Shown: piece by piece, positions 52,050 to 61,190 of the stretch
Position numbering within the stretch: the first letter of the stretch is position 1
Layout of the letters: each line of letters starts with the position of its first letter
Made by a program: the position numbers and the translations under genes
The notes under the pieces: model-generated
What the model saw: only the letters and a program-made list of their open reading frames with translations
What the model was told of the DNA's origin: nothing
Database searches by the model: none
NCBI GenBank assembly: GCA_012267415.1
Contig: JAAXGN010000017.1
Coordinates: 1-64,000, forward strand
Direction: 5' to 3'
DNA length: 64,000 nucleotides
Origin: Candidatus Poribacteria bacterium
GTDB lineage: Bacteria; Poribacteria; WGA-4E; WGA-3G

Positions 52050-53447
52050 ATGCTGCTAACAATCTCCACCACGCATTCTCCTGCGACAGACCTTGGATTC
52101 TTGTTGCACAAACACCCAGAGAAGCTGCAATCCTTTGATGCCGCATTTGGACAAGCACATGTATTCTATCCTGAAGCATCTCCTGAGAGATGTACTGTGT
52201 GTCTGTTGCTTGAAATTGATTCAGTTGGACTTGTGCGAAGACAGTATAGTCGAAGTAGAGATAGTTTTTCATTATCAGAATATGTTAATGACCGTCCGTA
52301 TGTTGCTTCATCCTTCATGAGCGTTGCTATTGCTAAGGTTTTTGGAACTGCTCTCTCTGGAAAATGTAAAGACCGTCCTGAACTTGTAAAAACGGGAATA
52401 CCCCTTACTGTAAAGTTACCGAGTCTACCGTGTCGTGGGGGTGAAAGATTCCTACGAAAACTCTTTGAACCTCTCGGTTATCAGGTTGATGCACATAGAT
52501 ACGGGTTAGATTCTCAATTTCCTGAGTGGGGGAAAAGCCGATATTATAGTGTTACGCTTGAGAAGACATGTCGTTTGAGCGAACTGCTATCACATCTCTA
52601 TGTGCTTATCCCTGTGCTTGACGATGAGAAACACTATTGGGTTGCCGATGCAGAAATTGAAAAACTACTAAAGCATGGAGAAGGTTGGCTTTCTGAACAT
52701 CCAGAACAGGAGCAGATCGTCAGTCGTTACCTTAAACATCAGCGAAAATTAACCCAGCACGTATTGAGTCATTTCGGTGATATGGGTGAGGAGGAGATTG
52801 ACGTAATTCAGGAAGAAGAGAAGATTGAAAAGAGGATTGGACTGAATGAACTTCGTCTCACGAAAACAGTAGAGGTAATGAAAGAGTCGGGTGCAAAACG
52901 TGTTCTGGATTTAGGTTGTGGTGAAGGGAAACTCTTACGTAAACTGATGGCAGATAAGCAGTTTGAAGAGATAGTCGGCATGGATGTTTCGCATCAATCA
53001 CTGAAGATAACACAGCAGAGGTTGCGTTTAGATAGGTTACCAGACAGACAGAAGGAACGTATAAAGTTGATGCAAGGTTCGCTCTGCTACAGAGATGATC
53101 GCTTGCAAGGCTATGATGCAGCTGCTGTAATTGAAGTAATTGAGCATTTAGATATAGGACGTCTTTCATCTTTTGAGAGGGTGTTGTTTGAATATGCGCG
53201 TCCTCAAATCGTTGTATTGACAACACCAAATGTAGAATACAATGTAAAGTTTGAGAATCTACCTGTCGGACGGTTTCGACACAGAGATCACCGTTTTGAG
53301 TGGACCCGTGAGGAATTTGAAACATGGAGTTCTAAAGTGTGTGATCGTTTCGGTTATAGTGTAAAGTTTTACCCTATAGGAGAGACTGAAGAAAGCTTAG
53401 GTGCACCTACACAGATGGCAATGTTTGTAGCAAAATCTGGACATTGA
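52050..53447 (+). CDS. hen1: Hen1: 3'-terminal RNA ribose 2'-O-methyltransferase
   Basis: Methylates the 2'-OH at the 3' end of cleaved RNA so that repair by Pnkp leaves the junction resistant to re-cutting. The N-terminal Hen1-specific domain (about 1-240, opening LLTISTTHSPATDLGFLLHK) helps activate Pnkp. The C-terminal SAM domain has LDLGCGEG at 286-293 and the Mn-binding set E362, E365, H366 and H414 (IEVIEHL, HRDHRFEW). Length 465 is typical. Its partner Pnkp is 1.3 kb downstream on the same strand with an Rpn-type gene between. Start ATG 52050 matches the usual family N-terminus. Confidence 0.95.
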   Translation: MLLTISTTHSPATDLGFLLHKHPEKLQSFDAAFGQAHVFYPEASPERCTVCLLLEIDSVGLVRRQYSRSRDSFSLSEYVNDRPYVASSFMSVAIAKVFGTALSGKCKDRPELVKTGIPLTVKLPSLPCRGGERFLRKLFEPLGYQVDAHRYGLDSQFPEWGKSRYYSVTLEKTCRLSELLSHLYVLIPVLDDEKHYWVADAEIEKLLKHGEGWLSEHPEQEQIVSRYLKHQRKLTQHVLSHFGDMGEEEIDVIQEEEKIEKRIGLNELRLTKTVEVMKESGAKRVLDLGCGEGKLLRKLMADKQFEEIVGMDVSHQSLKITQQRLRLDRLPDRQKERIKLMQGSLCYRDDRLQGYDAAAVIEVIEHLDIGRLSSFERVLFEYARPQIVVLTTPNVEYNVKFENLPVGRFRHRDHRFEWTREEFETWSSKVCDRFGYSVKFYPIGETEESLGAPTQMAMFVAKSGH

Positions 53448-53561
53448 AAGTCTTCTTCAGTGAGTTCCATGCATTGTTGAAATGAGTTGACATTATGGCA
53501 TTGAAAAGTGTATAATAAATGATAGTTGGTGATACCAAATTGACCATACCAAGCCACAAAT

Positions 53562-54626
53562 ATGCAGTCTAAAGAAACAGAGTTACTCACTTTTTTTGAT
53601 TTTCCGATTGAACAGTTTGCAGATCGAAGTGCACGATGGTTATTAGAAGATCGTGAAAACGTGCGTGGATTATTAGAAATCTTTGCTGAGTATCTTGCCA
53701 TACACCTTGATTTTAGCAAACTCAACCAGATCAATAGGAACTTCATACCAGATAATCTTCGGGAGCAAGAAGCCGATCTTGTTTATAGTGTACCGTTCCT
53801 TACTGGTTCAGAAGCAGAGGAACTCCTGATTTATATTCTAATAGAACATCAATCATCAGTTGACACAACGATGGCATTTCGAATTCTGTTCTACATGACC
53901 CTAATTTGGGATTTTCAACGTCGGGAATGGGAATCAAACAACGTTCCAAGAAGTCAGAGGCGTTTCCGTCCGATTATCCCAATTATCTTCTATACCGGAG
54001 AACAAAGATGGAAGTCACCATTATCACTTAGCACATTGGTTGATTTGCCAGATGTGCTCTCAGAGTTTGTTCCGAGATTTGGCATACTGTTTTTTAACGT
54101 AAAGGAAACGGACACAACAGAATTAACAAAAACTGATCATCCGTTTGGGTGGTTACTCACTGTCCTACAAAAGGAATTTGGGAGCAAGGAAGAGATACGC
54201 ACTGCATTGGTAGAGGCAGTAAAGCATATTGATACCCTTGATGAAGAGGATACACAGCAGTGGAAACGTGCGATCTATTATTTGTATCTGTTGATCTTAC
54301 ATCGGCGTCCACCAGAAGAACATGATGAATTACGTACATTGGTATACCAGCATATCCAAGATACACCCCGTAAAGAGGAGATAGGAAAAATGGCACAAAC
54401 AATGGCTGAATACTTGATTGAACAAGGTGAGAAACGCGGTGAGAAACGCGGTGAAACGAGAGCGAAACGGGAAGTACTTCTTAAGTTGCTACGACATCAA
54501 TTTGATTCAGTTCCCGAATCCCTTACCAGCAAGATTGCTTCAACGCGGAGTCTCTCGCAACTTGATACGCTTATTGATAGGGTAGTCACAGCTGAATCAC
54601 TTGATGACATTGATTGGGAAAACTAA
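53562..54626 (+). CDS. Rpn/YhgA-like PD-(D/E)XK nuclease (transposase-like) protein
   Basis: Rpn-family protein of the PD-(D/E)XK superfamily; the E. coli members are DNA endonucleases that promote recombination. The probable active site is D72 in REQEADLVY with E95 and Q97 in YILIEHQSS. The C-terminal part ends in a charged repeat (GEKRGEKRGETRAK near 289-302) and a helical DUF4351-like tail. It lies between hen1 and pnkp on the same strand, with 115 and 82 bases either side, so it could be co-transcribed with the repair genes. A role in RNA repair is not known for the family. Confidence 0.87.
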   Translation: MQSKETELLTFFDFPIEQFADRSARWLLEDRENVRGLLEIFAEYLAIHLDFSKLNQINRNFIPDNLREQEADLVYSVPFLTGSEAEELLIYILIEHQSSVDTTMAFRILFYMTLIWDFQRREWESNNVPRSQRRFRPIIPIIFYTGEQRWKSPLSLSTLVDLPDVLSEFVPRFGILFFNVKETDTTELTKTDHPFGWLLTVLQKEFGSKEEIRTALVEAVKHIDTLDEEDTQQWKRAIYYLYLLILHRRPPEEHDELRTLVYQHIQDTPRKEEIGKMAQTMAEYLIEQGEKRGEKRGETRAKREVLLKLLRHQFDSVPESLTSKIASTRSLSQLDTLIDRVVTAESLDDIDWEN

Positions 54627-54707
54627 GGTTTACAATGAAAGATTTACCTATCCATTTGCTGCTCAACATGTCAGCCGGTATGCACATGTTGCACTGCTGG
54701 AACGTTT

Positions 54708-57272
54708 ATGCATATCAATATCCCTGATCCATCACTTGTAATTCTCATCGGTCCTTCAGGTTCCGGTAAATCGACGTTTGCACAGCAGCATTTTAAACCG
54801 ACAGAGATTCTTTCTTCAGATTTCTGTAGAGGTATTGTTTCTGATGATGAGACTGATCAAGCGGCAACAAAAGACGCGTTTGATGTCTTACATTTCATTG
54901 CTGCTAAACGGCTGGCTGCAGGAAAATTGACTGTTATTGATGCTACAAATGTGCAAGCAGATGCACGGAAGAGTTTACAATCATTAGCACGGGAATATCA
55001 TTACCTGACAGCTGCCATCGTCTTTAATCTGCCATCCAAGATTTGTCAAGAGCGAAACGAAGGAAGACTTGATAGAGATATTAGACCGGATGTTATTCGC
55101 AGACAGGTTAGTCAACTTCGACGATCTTTGCGCGGTCTAAAACGCGAGGGTTTCAGAAGCTTTGTCTATCTCCTTTCCTCACCAGAGCAAGTGGAATCTG
55201 TAAGGATAGAACGTCAAAAACTATGGACTGACCGAACAGATGAACACGGTCCATTTGACATTATTGGGGATATACACGGTTGTTATGATGAACTTCTTGA
55301 ATTACTGCAAGATTTAGGATATGCTGTTAAAGCAGAGACTGATGGGAAGACATTTATTTCCCATCCAGATGATAGAAAAGTCGTTTTTGTTGGGGATTAT
55401 GTTGACCGAGGTCCAAAGGTTGCTGAAGTGCTGCGGCTGGTTATGGATATGCACAAGAACGGTGATGCAATCTGTGTACCGGGAAATCATGATGTAAAAC
55501 TTGCCAGAGCATTACGGGGTAAGAATGTTAATAGGACCCACGGATTAGCAGAATCGATGTCTCAATTAGAAAATGAATCGGAAGAATTTAGGTCCCAGGT
55601 TGCTGATTTTGTTGAGGGTTTAATCAGTCATTATGTTTTTGATGATGGAAAGCTGATCGTTGCACATGCTGGTATGAAGCAGGAGCTGCAAGGAAGAGCA
55701 TCTGGACGTGTTAGAGAGTTTGCCCTCTACGGTGAGACGACAGGAGAAACAGACGAATTCGGACTGCCAGAACGTCTTAATTGGGCAGAAGAATATAGAG
55801 GGATGGCGACTGTTGTATATGGACATACGCCGGTTTCAGAACCGCAATGGATAAATCGAACCATCAATGTTGATACAGGCTGCGTTTTTGGGGGTCGCTT
55901 GACTGCATTGCGATATCCTGAAAGAGAACTCATATCTGTCCCCGCGCGCAGAACGTATTATGAACCTGCTAAACCGCTAATTGATGAATCGAGCAGAGCG
56001 TCTGCCACGCAAAAACATATTGATGAAGGTATTCTCAACATAAATGATGTCATTGGAAAACGTATTATCAGTACACGGCTTAACCACAATGTAACAATCC
56101 GTGAGGAGAATACTGTCAACGCACTTGAGGTGATGAGTCGTTTCGCCGTTGACCCGAAGTGGTTAATCTATCTTCCACCGACGATGTCTCCCTGCGAAAC
56201 GTCAAAAGTAGTTGATCTGCTTGAACATCCGACTGAAGCGTTTACTTACTACCGCAATCAAGGTGTATCAAAAGTAATTTGGCAAGAGAAACACATGGGT
56301 TCACGTGCCATTGTTATTGTCTGTCGGGATACAGAATCTGCTAAGAAACGATTCGGTATTTCTGCAGAGGCAATTGGAACCTGCTACACACGCACTGGGA
56401 GACCATTCTTTGACGATGTCTCTGTGGAAATAGAACTGTTGACACGCGTGAAGGATGCAGTTGATAAAGCGGGATTATGGGAATCCTTAAATACGGAATG
56501 GTTATGTCTTGATTGTGAGTTAATGCCGTGGTCAGTTAAAGCACAGGAGTTATTACGACAGCAGTATGCACCGGTTGCAGCGTCTGCTCAGGTTGCTGTT
56601 GAATCGGCAATTACATCTTTGATGTCCACTGAGAAACGCGGTGTGAGTGTGAAAAAGATGCTGGATGTATATCAGGAACGCGCAGTGTCTGTCAAAGGAT
56701 ATGTAGAGGCATATAGACGGTATTGTTGGCAAGTAAAAAACATCACGGATTTGAAACTCGCGCCTTTTCATCTGTTAGCGACTGAAGGTAAAGTCTATTT
56801 TGATAGAGACCATCAGTGGCACATGGAGATACTGAAGAAACTGTGTCAAGGTGCTGATAATGGTTTACTGTTTGCAACCGCATACAATGTTGTAGATTTA
56901 TCTGATCCTGTAAGCGAAACTGAAGCGATTCAGCAGTGGGAAGGACTCACTGAAGATGGCGGAGAAGGTATTGTCATAAAACCTTACGATTTTGTTGCCA
57001 AGGGTAAGCGGGGGATAGTGCAACCCGCTGTCAAATGTAGAGGACGTGAATATCTTCGTATCATCTATGGACCTGAATACACTTTACCTCATAATTTAGA
57101 ACGGCTGAAATCCAGAGGTCTATCTAAGAAACGTTCACTGGCTATACGTGAGTTTGCGTTGGGTGTTGAAGCATTGGAACGTTTTGTCAATTATGAACCC
57201 TTATCCAAAGTGCATGAATGTGTGTTTGGCGTATTAGCACTTGAAAGCGAAACGGTTGATCCGAGACTCTAA
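54708..57272 (+). CDS. pnkp: Pnkp: polynucleotide kinase-phosphatase with ligase-like domain
   Basis: Heals and helps seal broken RNA. The N-terminal kinase has GPSGSGKST at 15-23. The central metallophosphatase shows GDIHG at 187-191, GDYVDRGP at 229-236 and GNHD at 259-262. The C-terminal adenylyltransferase has the nucleotidyl lysine K528 in KHMGSR, and a late EGIVIKP motif. Length 854 matches the bacterial Pnkp of the Pnkp/Hen1 system. It is known to seal only with Hen1, encoded upstream here. The start at 54708 gives MHINIPDPSLV. Confidence 0.95.
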   Translation: MHINIPDPSLVILIGPSGSGKSTFAQQHFKPTEILSSDFCRGIVSDDETDQAATKDAFDVLHFIAAKRLAAGKLTVIDATNVQADARKSLQSLAREYHYLTAAIVFNLPSKICQERNEGRLDRDIRPDVIRRQVSQLRRSLRGLKREGFRSFVYLLSSPEQVESVRIERQKLWTDRTDEHGPFDIIGDIHGCYDELLELLQDLGYAVKAETDGKTFISHPDDRKVVFVGDYVDRGPKVAEVLRLVMDMHKNGDAICVPGNHDVKLARALRGKNVNRTHGLAESMSQLENESEEFRSQVADFVEGLISHYVFDDGKLIVAHAGMKQELQGRASGRVREFALYGETTGETDEFGLPERLNWAEEYRGMATVVYGHTPVSEPQWINRTINVDTGCVFGGRLTALRYPERELISVPARRTYYEPAKPLIDESSRASATQKHIDEGILNINDVIGKRIISTRLNHNVTIREENTVNALEVMSRFAVDPKWLIYLPPTMSPCETSKVVDLLEHPTEAFTYYRNQGVSKVIWQEKHMGSRAIVIVCRDTESAKKRFGISAEAIGTCYTRTGRPFFDDVSVEIELLTRVKDAVDKAGLWESLNTEWLCLDCELMPWSVKAQELLRQQYAPVAASAQVAVESAITSLMSTEKRGVSVKKMLDVYQERAVSVKGYVEAYRRYCWQVKNITDLKLAPFHLLATEGKVYFDRDHQWHMEILKKLCQGADNGLLFATAYNVVDLSDPVSETEAIQQWEGLTEDGGEGIVIKPYDFVAKGKRGIVQPAVKCRGREYLRIIYGPEYTLPHNLERLKSRGLSKKRSLAIREFALGVEALERFVNYEPLSKVHECVFGVLALESETVDPRL

Positions 57273-57346
57273 CCAAAGTTTATAGCATGCTGGATACTAT
57301 TTGATGGATATCAATTAATGAAGATTAACTGTTTTCATTACAACTT

Positions 57347-58249
57347 ATGTTTACCATGAAATTACATAATTTAAATATAGTTATATTTACATTTTTTCTC
57401 TGTTTTTGTTTTGTTCTTTGCGGTTGCGAAGATTCGCCTAAAGTTGGCAATGGTACCGATAAGGATTCTGACGTTCTGATTGTTGACTCTGTTCTTTCTG
57501 AAGATACTACTTGGTCTGCAGACAAGGTGTATACTGTTGAGGGTGTATTAGAGATTCCGCCTGATGTGATTCTTGAGATATTACCTGGAACTACCGTAAA
57601 ATTTGGTCGTGATGCGCTGATCACAGTTAGGGGTACACTGAAAATCGGTACACCTATATCGGAGGTTGTGTTAGATGACTGGGTAACGCTAACGTCCGAC
57701 AAATCCAATCCTGGTTCTGGTGACTGGATAGGTATTCTGTATGATCACACGCATGATATAGATAGTTTTGTGAGAGGTGCAGTGATTGAATATGCTGATA
57801 TTGCGCTTGACATAAATACCGCTTCCCCAACTGTAGTTGATTGTGTGCTCCTTAATAATAAGACAGCAATTACGTTAGATGGGAGCGACTCTAAGATTCA
57901 ATATAATACAATCCACGATAACGAAGTTGGTATTTATACCCTCGGCAGACAGAACCGTCCACGTATTGAATACAATAACATTACGCAGAATGATGTTGGA
58001 ATTTGGTGTGAAAATGTACAGTCCATTATTGAATTCAATAATTTTGAGAGGAATAATTACGGATTCAGACTCAATGTAAAATTTGATTATAATATCTCCA
58101 ACAATTGGTGGGGTGTGATCATTCATGACGAAATTGACAAAGTCATCCTTGATGTTAAGGATACAGATATTATAGAGAAAGTCCTCGGTACAGTCACTTA
58201 TGAACCGATTTCTCAATTCCGTTTTGAGGACGCTGGTCCTCGGGAGTGA
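57347..58249 (+). CDS. Lipoprotein with right-handed beta-helix (parallel repeats)
   Basis: The signal peptide ends in LCGCE, a lipobox. The mature 280 residues have LEIPPDVILEILPGTTVKFG and a string of short beta-helix turns (ILEI, ITVRG, IEYADIALDI, IQYNTIHDNEVGIYT, IEYNNITQNDVGIW, IEFNNFERNNYGFRL), as in pectate-lyase-like and NosD-like proteins. The SNNWWG turn near 245 is common in this group. Catalytic residues are not evident, so a structural or binding role is likely. Start may be the ATG at 57347 or 57356. It is followed six bases later by a glycosyltransferase gene. Confidence 0.85.
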   Translation: MFTMKLHNLNIVIFTFFLCFCFVLCGCEDSPKVGNGTDKDSDVLIVDSVLSEDTTWSADKVYTVEGVLEIPPDVILEILPGTTVKFGRDALITVRGTLKIGTPISEVVLDDWVTLTSDKSNPGSGDWIGILYDHTHDIDSFVRGAVIEYADIALDINTASPTVVDCVLLNNKTAITLDGSDSKIQYNTIHDNEVGIYTLGRQNRPRIEYNNITQNDVGIWCENVQSIIEFNNFERNNYGFRLNVKFDYNISNNWWGVIIHDEIDKVILDVKDTDIIEKVLGTVTYEPISQFRFEDAGPRE

Positions 58250-58255
58250 TGGATT

Positions 58256-59458
58256 ATGTTGACAGTTCTGAAAATCTCTCAGAATCATTATGTTCGGGGT
58301 GGTTCAGACAGATACTTTTTCACTTTAGGTGAACTTCTGCGTAAACATGGACACAACGTAATTCCATTCACAGCAGCGCACCCGAAAAACGAACCGTCAG
58401 AATGGGATGCGTATTTTCCACGTGCAGCGGATTTTGATGCTCCAGGACCGATTGACCTTCTCCGTTTTGTTTATTCTCGGAGTGCGGTTAAATCAGTTCA
58501 ACGTTTGTTAAAAAACACAACTGTAGATATTGCACATTTTCATATCTATCATGGCAAGTTAACTGCTTCAATACTAAGTAGCGTAAAAAAAGTGGGAGTC
58601 CCTCTTATTCAAACACTTCACGATTATAAGTTAACATGTCCAGTCGCCACGCATTTATCAAGCGAACAGATTTGTGAAGCATGTGCAGGTAAACATTTTA
58701 TACGCGCACTACCCAAGCGGTGCAATAGAGGTAAATTATCACGTACTGCGTTGAGTGTTACAGAATCTTATGTATCACGTTTTCTCGGTTCAGTTGATAA
58801 GTTTGATCACTTTATATCCGTGTCTCATTTTCATCGAGAAAAGATGATACAGATGGGTGTACCCGAAGATAAGATTTCTACAGTTCATAACTTTACAGAT
58901 GTGTCAGATTTTCCAGTGAATTACGCTGGTGGGGATTACGTGCTTTACTTTGGAAGGGTAGATAGAAGCAAGGGGATATTATCTTTGATAAAGGCTGCAA
59001 TGCCACTCAAACATATTCCTCTGTATATCGCGGGTGAAGGCGAAGCTGCGTCTGAAGTTCAGCAAATTGTGGATGAAAATGCCTGCCAACATATCCATCT
59101 CTTGGGTTTTAAACAGGGAGATGAACTCCGTGATTTAATTCTTAATAGTATGTGCACAGTACTACCATCAGAATGGTATGAAAATTGCCCTATGTCTGTT
59201 TTGGAATCCTTTGCTTACGGCAAACCTGTAATTGGCACGACGATTGGCGGAATTCCAGAATTAATTGAAAATGAAGTTGATGGGTTTCTTGTACCTCCTG
59301 GCGGAACAGAGGCACTCCGAGATAAACTAATTTGGATGTCCGAACATAAGGATCAAGCTGCAGAGATGGGAAAAGCTGGACGAAAAAAAATGGAAGAAGA
59401 ATTTAATGCTGACATACACTATGAAAAAATTATGAACGTGTATCGGAAGTTTTTGTAA
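58256..59458 (+). CDS. GT4 family glycosyltransferase
   Basis: GT-B fold retaining glycosyltransferase, 400 residues. The N-terminal domain has the glycine-rich start RGGSDRYFFTLG and a cysteine set near 125-160 (CPV, ICEACAG, RCN) seen in a subgroup of GT4 enzymes. The C-terminal domain has GRVDRSKGI near 228 and the nucleotide-sugar motif ESFAYGKPVIGTTIGGIPELI near 317-337. Sugar donor and acceptor unknown; likely surface polysaccharide or glycan. Start ATG lies six bases after the preceding stop, so the two genes are probably co-transcribed. Confidence 0.92.
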   Translation: MLTVLKISQNHYVRGGSDRYFFTLGELLRKHGHNVIPFTAAHPKNEPSEWDAYFPRAADFDAPGPIDLLRFVYSRSAVKSVQRLLKNTTVDIAHFHIYHGKLTASILSSVKKVGVPLIQTLHDYKLTCPVATHLSSEQICEACAGKHFIRALPKRCNRGKLSRTALSVTESYVSRFLGSVDKFDHFISVSHFHREKMIQMGVPEDKISTVHNFTDVSDFPVNYAGGDYVLYFGRVDRSKGILSLIKAAMPLKHIPLYIAGEGEAASEVQQIVDENACQHIHLLGFKQGDELRDLILNSMCTVLPSEWYENCPMSVLESFAYGKPVIGTTIGGIPELIENEVDGFLVPPGGTEALRDKLIWMSEHKDQAAEMGKAGRKKMEEEFNADIHYEKIMNVYRKFL

Positions 59459-59592
59459 TAGAAACAGAATGATAGAGACTAAATTTGACACTGTTTTTAG
59501 GATATGGTATTATGACAAGATGAATTACGAATTGATTATCAAATTTGGGTTTTGATCCGAGCAATGAGTATTAGAAGGAGACATGATACATT

Positions 59593-60204
59593 ATGTCTGT
59601 AGAAAAGTCTTTGGTAGAATGTTTTTCAGAAAAGCCCCCCTCAGTATATTTCTCTGAGTCTAATTCAGACAAAACAGGCGTTCGACACAATTACGCAAAC
59701 CTATATGATTGGGTGATAGCCTCACTTCTTTTTCAAAACGGAATGCAACCTATACGGGTTCTGGAAATAGGTGTTACTATGTTCGGTGAAGGGAGTGGAC
59801 ATGCATTTGCCAAGATGCCGTTTGTAGAAAAAATTGTGGGACTTGATGTAAGTCCAATTCAAGAAGATTTGGGTGAGAAAGGCGTTTTTCTTAACGTTGA
59901 TGCTTACACAGAAAACGGGTTACGAGCTGCTGCCGATCATGGCCCGTATCATCTTCTGATTGATGACGCTGAGCATTCGCATAGTCAACAGGTTAAGTTT
60001 TTTAAGATGTATGCTTCACTGTGTGCAACCCCTGGTATCATGGTCTGTGAAGATGTGCCAAGAATGAGTATAGGTAATAGGATTAGAGCGATAAAAGATC
60101 CGAGTCTGATGTGTGTGCAAGTTCCAGGCGAGCTCTTAGCAACGAAATTCAAGTTGGACAACAATGTGATATTAAAGATTAATATATCAGGACAGCAAGA
60201 ATAA
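59593..60204 (+). CDS. Class I SAM methyltransferase-like protein
   Basis: A Rossmann-like region has VLEIGVTMFGEGSG near 57-70, an acidic strand end IVGLDVSP and LLIDDAEHSHSQQV near 116-129, resembling cephalosporin hydroxylase/macrocin O-methyltransferase-type enzymes where that DDxEH set binds metal and SAM. At 203 residues it is short but complete in the core. Start ATG 59593 after AAGGAG at 59576-59581. It lies after the GT4 gene on the same strand and may modify the same glycan; that link is inference. Confidence 0.7.
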   Translation: MSVEKSLVECFSEKPPSVYFSESNSDKTGVRHNYANLYDWVIASLLFQNGMQPIRVLEIGVTMFGEGSGHAFAKMPFVEKIVGLDVSPIQEDLGEKGVFLNVDAYTENGLRAAADHGPYHLLIDDAEHSHSQQVKFFKMYASLCATPGIMVCEDVPRMSIGNRIRAIKDPSLMCVQVPGELLATKFKLDNNVILKINISGQQE

Positions 60205-60335
60205 TGTAAATGTGTTGCAGAATTATAATTTTATTACAATTCTGACAAGTTCTTGTAATGAATTGGAAGTAATATTCAATATCCAAAATTTCGTTATAAA
60301 ATCCTAACCTTACTTAACGTATAAGGAGAATTAAG

Positions 60336-60953
60336 TTGTTAAAATTCCAGTTTACATTAATAATGATATTGCTTAGTTGTGTTGTCCTCATATCATGTGA
60401 GAAGGCTACAGATGTGATAAATCCTGGTATGCCCGGTATAGGCAACGGTGATACCGACGACATGCAACCACCCGACGACATGGAGGAACCAGTAAATGAA
60501 GGGTCTGCTGTTGTAATAAATGAACTGATGGCGGATAACGACAATGTGATCATGGATCCACAGGGTGATTTTGACGATTGGCTTGAGTTATACAACTCCA
60601 CTGACATCTCAGTGGACCTTTCTGGTATGTATCTTTCTGATAAAGAGGACAATCCTACAAAATGGCAATTTCCAGTTGGAACAATGATACAAGCGAATGG
60701 GTATCTGATTGTGTGGTTAGATGAGGATCATAATGACGAAACTGCTACTGAGGGACTTCATGCTAACTTCAAACTATCTAAAGGTGGGGAAACGGTCATG
60801 CTTGTGGGACCTGATGCTGAGGGTAATATGGTACTGGATCATGTTGTTTTTGGAGAACAGGAAACAGACGTTTCTTATGGACGCTTACCAAATGGCACAG
60901 GAGAATTCCAAACTGTTCCTGCAACACCTGGTGCTGCAAATGAAGCTGAATAG
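60336..60953 (+). CDS. Lamin-tail (LTD) domain lipoprotein
   Basis: Start is a TTG at 60336 with AAGGAG nine bases upstream. A signal peptide with lipobox LISCEK is followed by a Pro/Asp-rich linker and an LTD domain (about 65-200): VVINELMADN, FDDWLELYNSTD, VDLSGMYLSD, KWQFP, GYLIVWLD, LSKGGETVML, VSYGRLPNG, and the ending PATPGAAN. These domains occur on cell-surface and extracellular proteins and nucleases and mediate binding. No nuclease domain is attached here. Confidence 0.92.
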   Translation: MLKFQFTLIMILLSCVVLISCEKATDVINPGMPGIGNGDTDDMQPPDDMEEPVNEGSAVVINELMADNDNVIMDPQGDFDDWLELYNSTDISVDLSGMYLSDKEDNPTKWQFPVGTMIQANGYLIVWLDEDHNDETATEGLHANFKLSKGGETVMLVGPDAEGNMVLDHVVFGEQETDVSYGRLPNGTGEFQTVPATPGAANEAE

Positions 60954-61190
60954 GATGCAGACATATCATATAACAATGTATCTATTAAAATCAGTCCGTG
61001 CATGCAGTTTATGTTCTCAATCATTCTCACTGTAGAAAGCACTGTTGGAAGGAATTGGAATAACCCTCTATTCATTTCCATTCCTTCCAACTACTTTCAC
61101 CCATGTAGACATAACGATGTATTATTACATACTAAGGAGTATATAGTATTTCATCTTTGAACCATCTCAGAGTTGAAACGAGTTAGTATT

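Noticed and set aside
57318-57328. aatgaagattaac before the beta-helix lipoprotein gene as another ATGAAGATTAA element
   Set aside because: Only one end is present and no inverse end is found within 300 bases.
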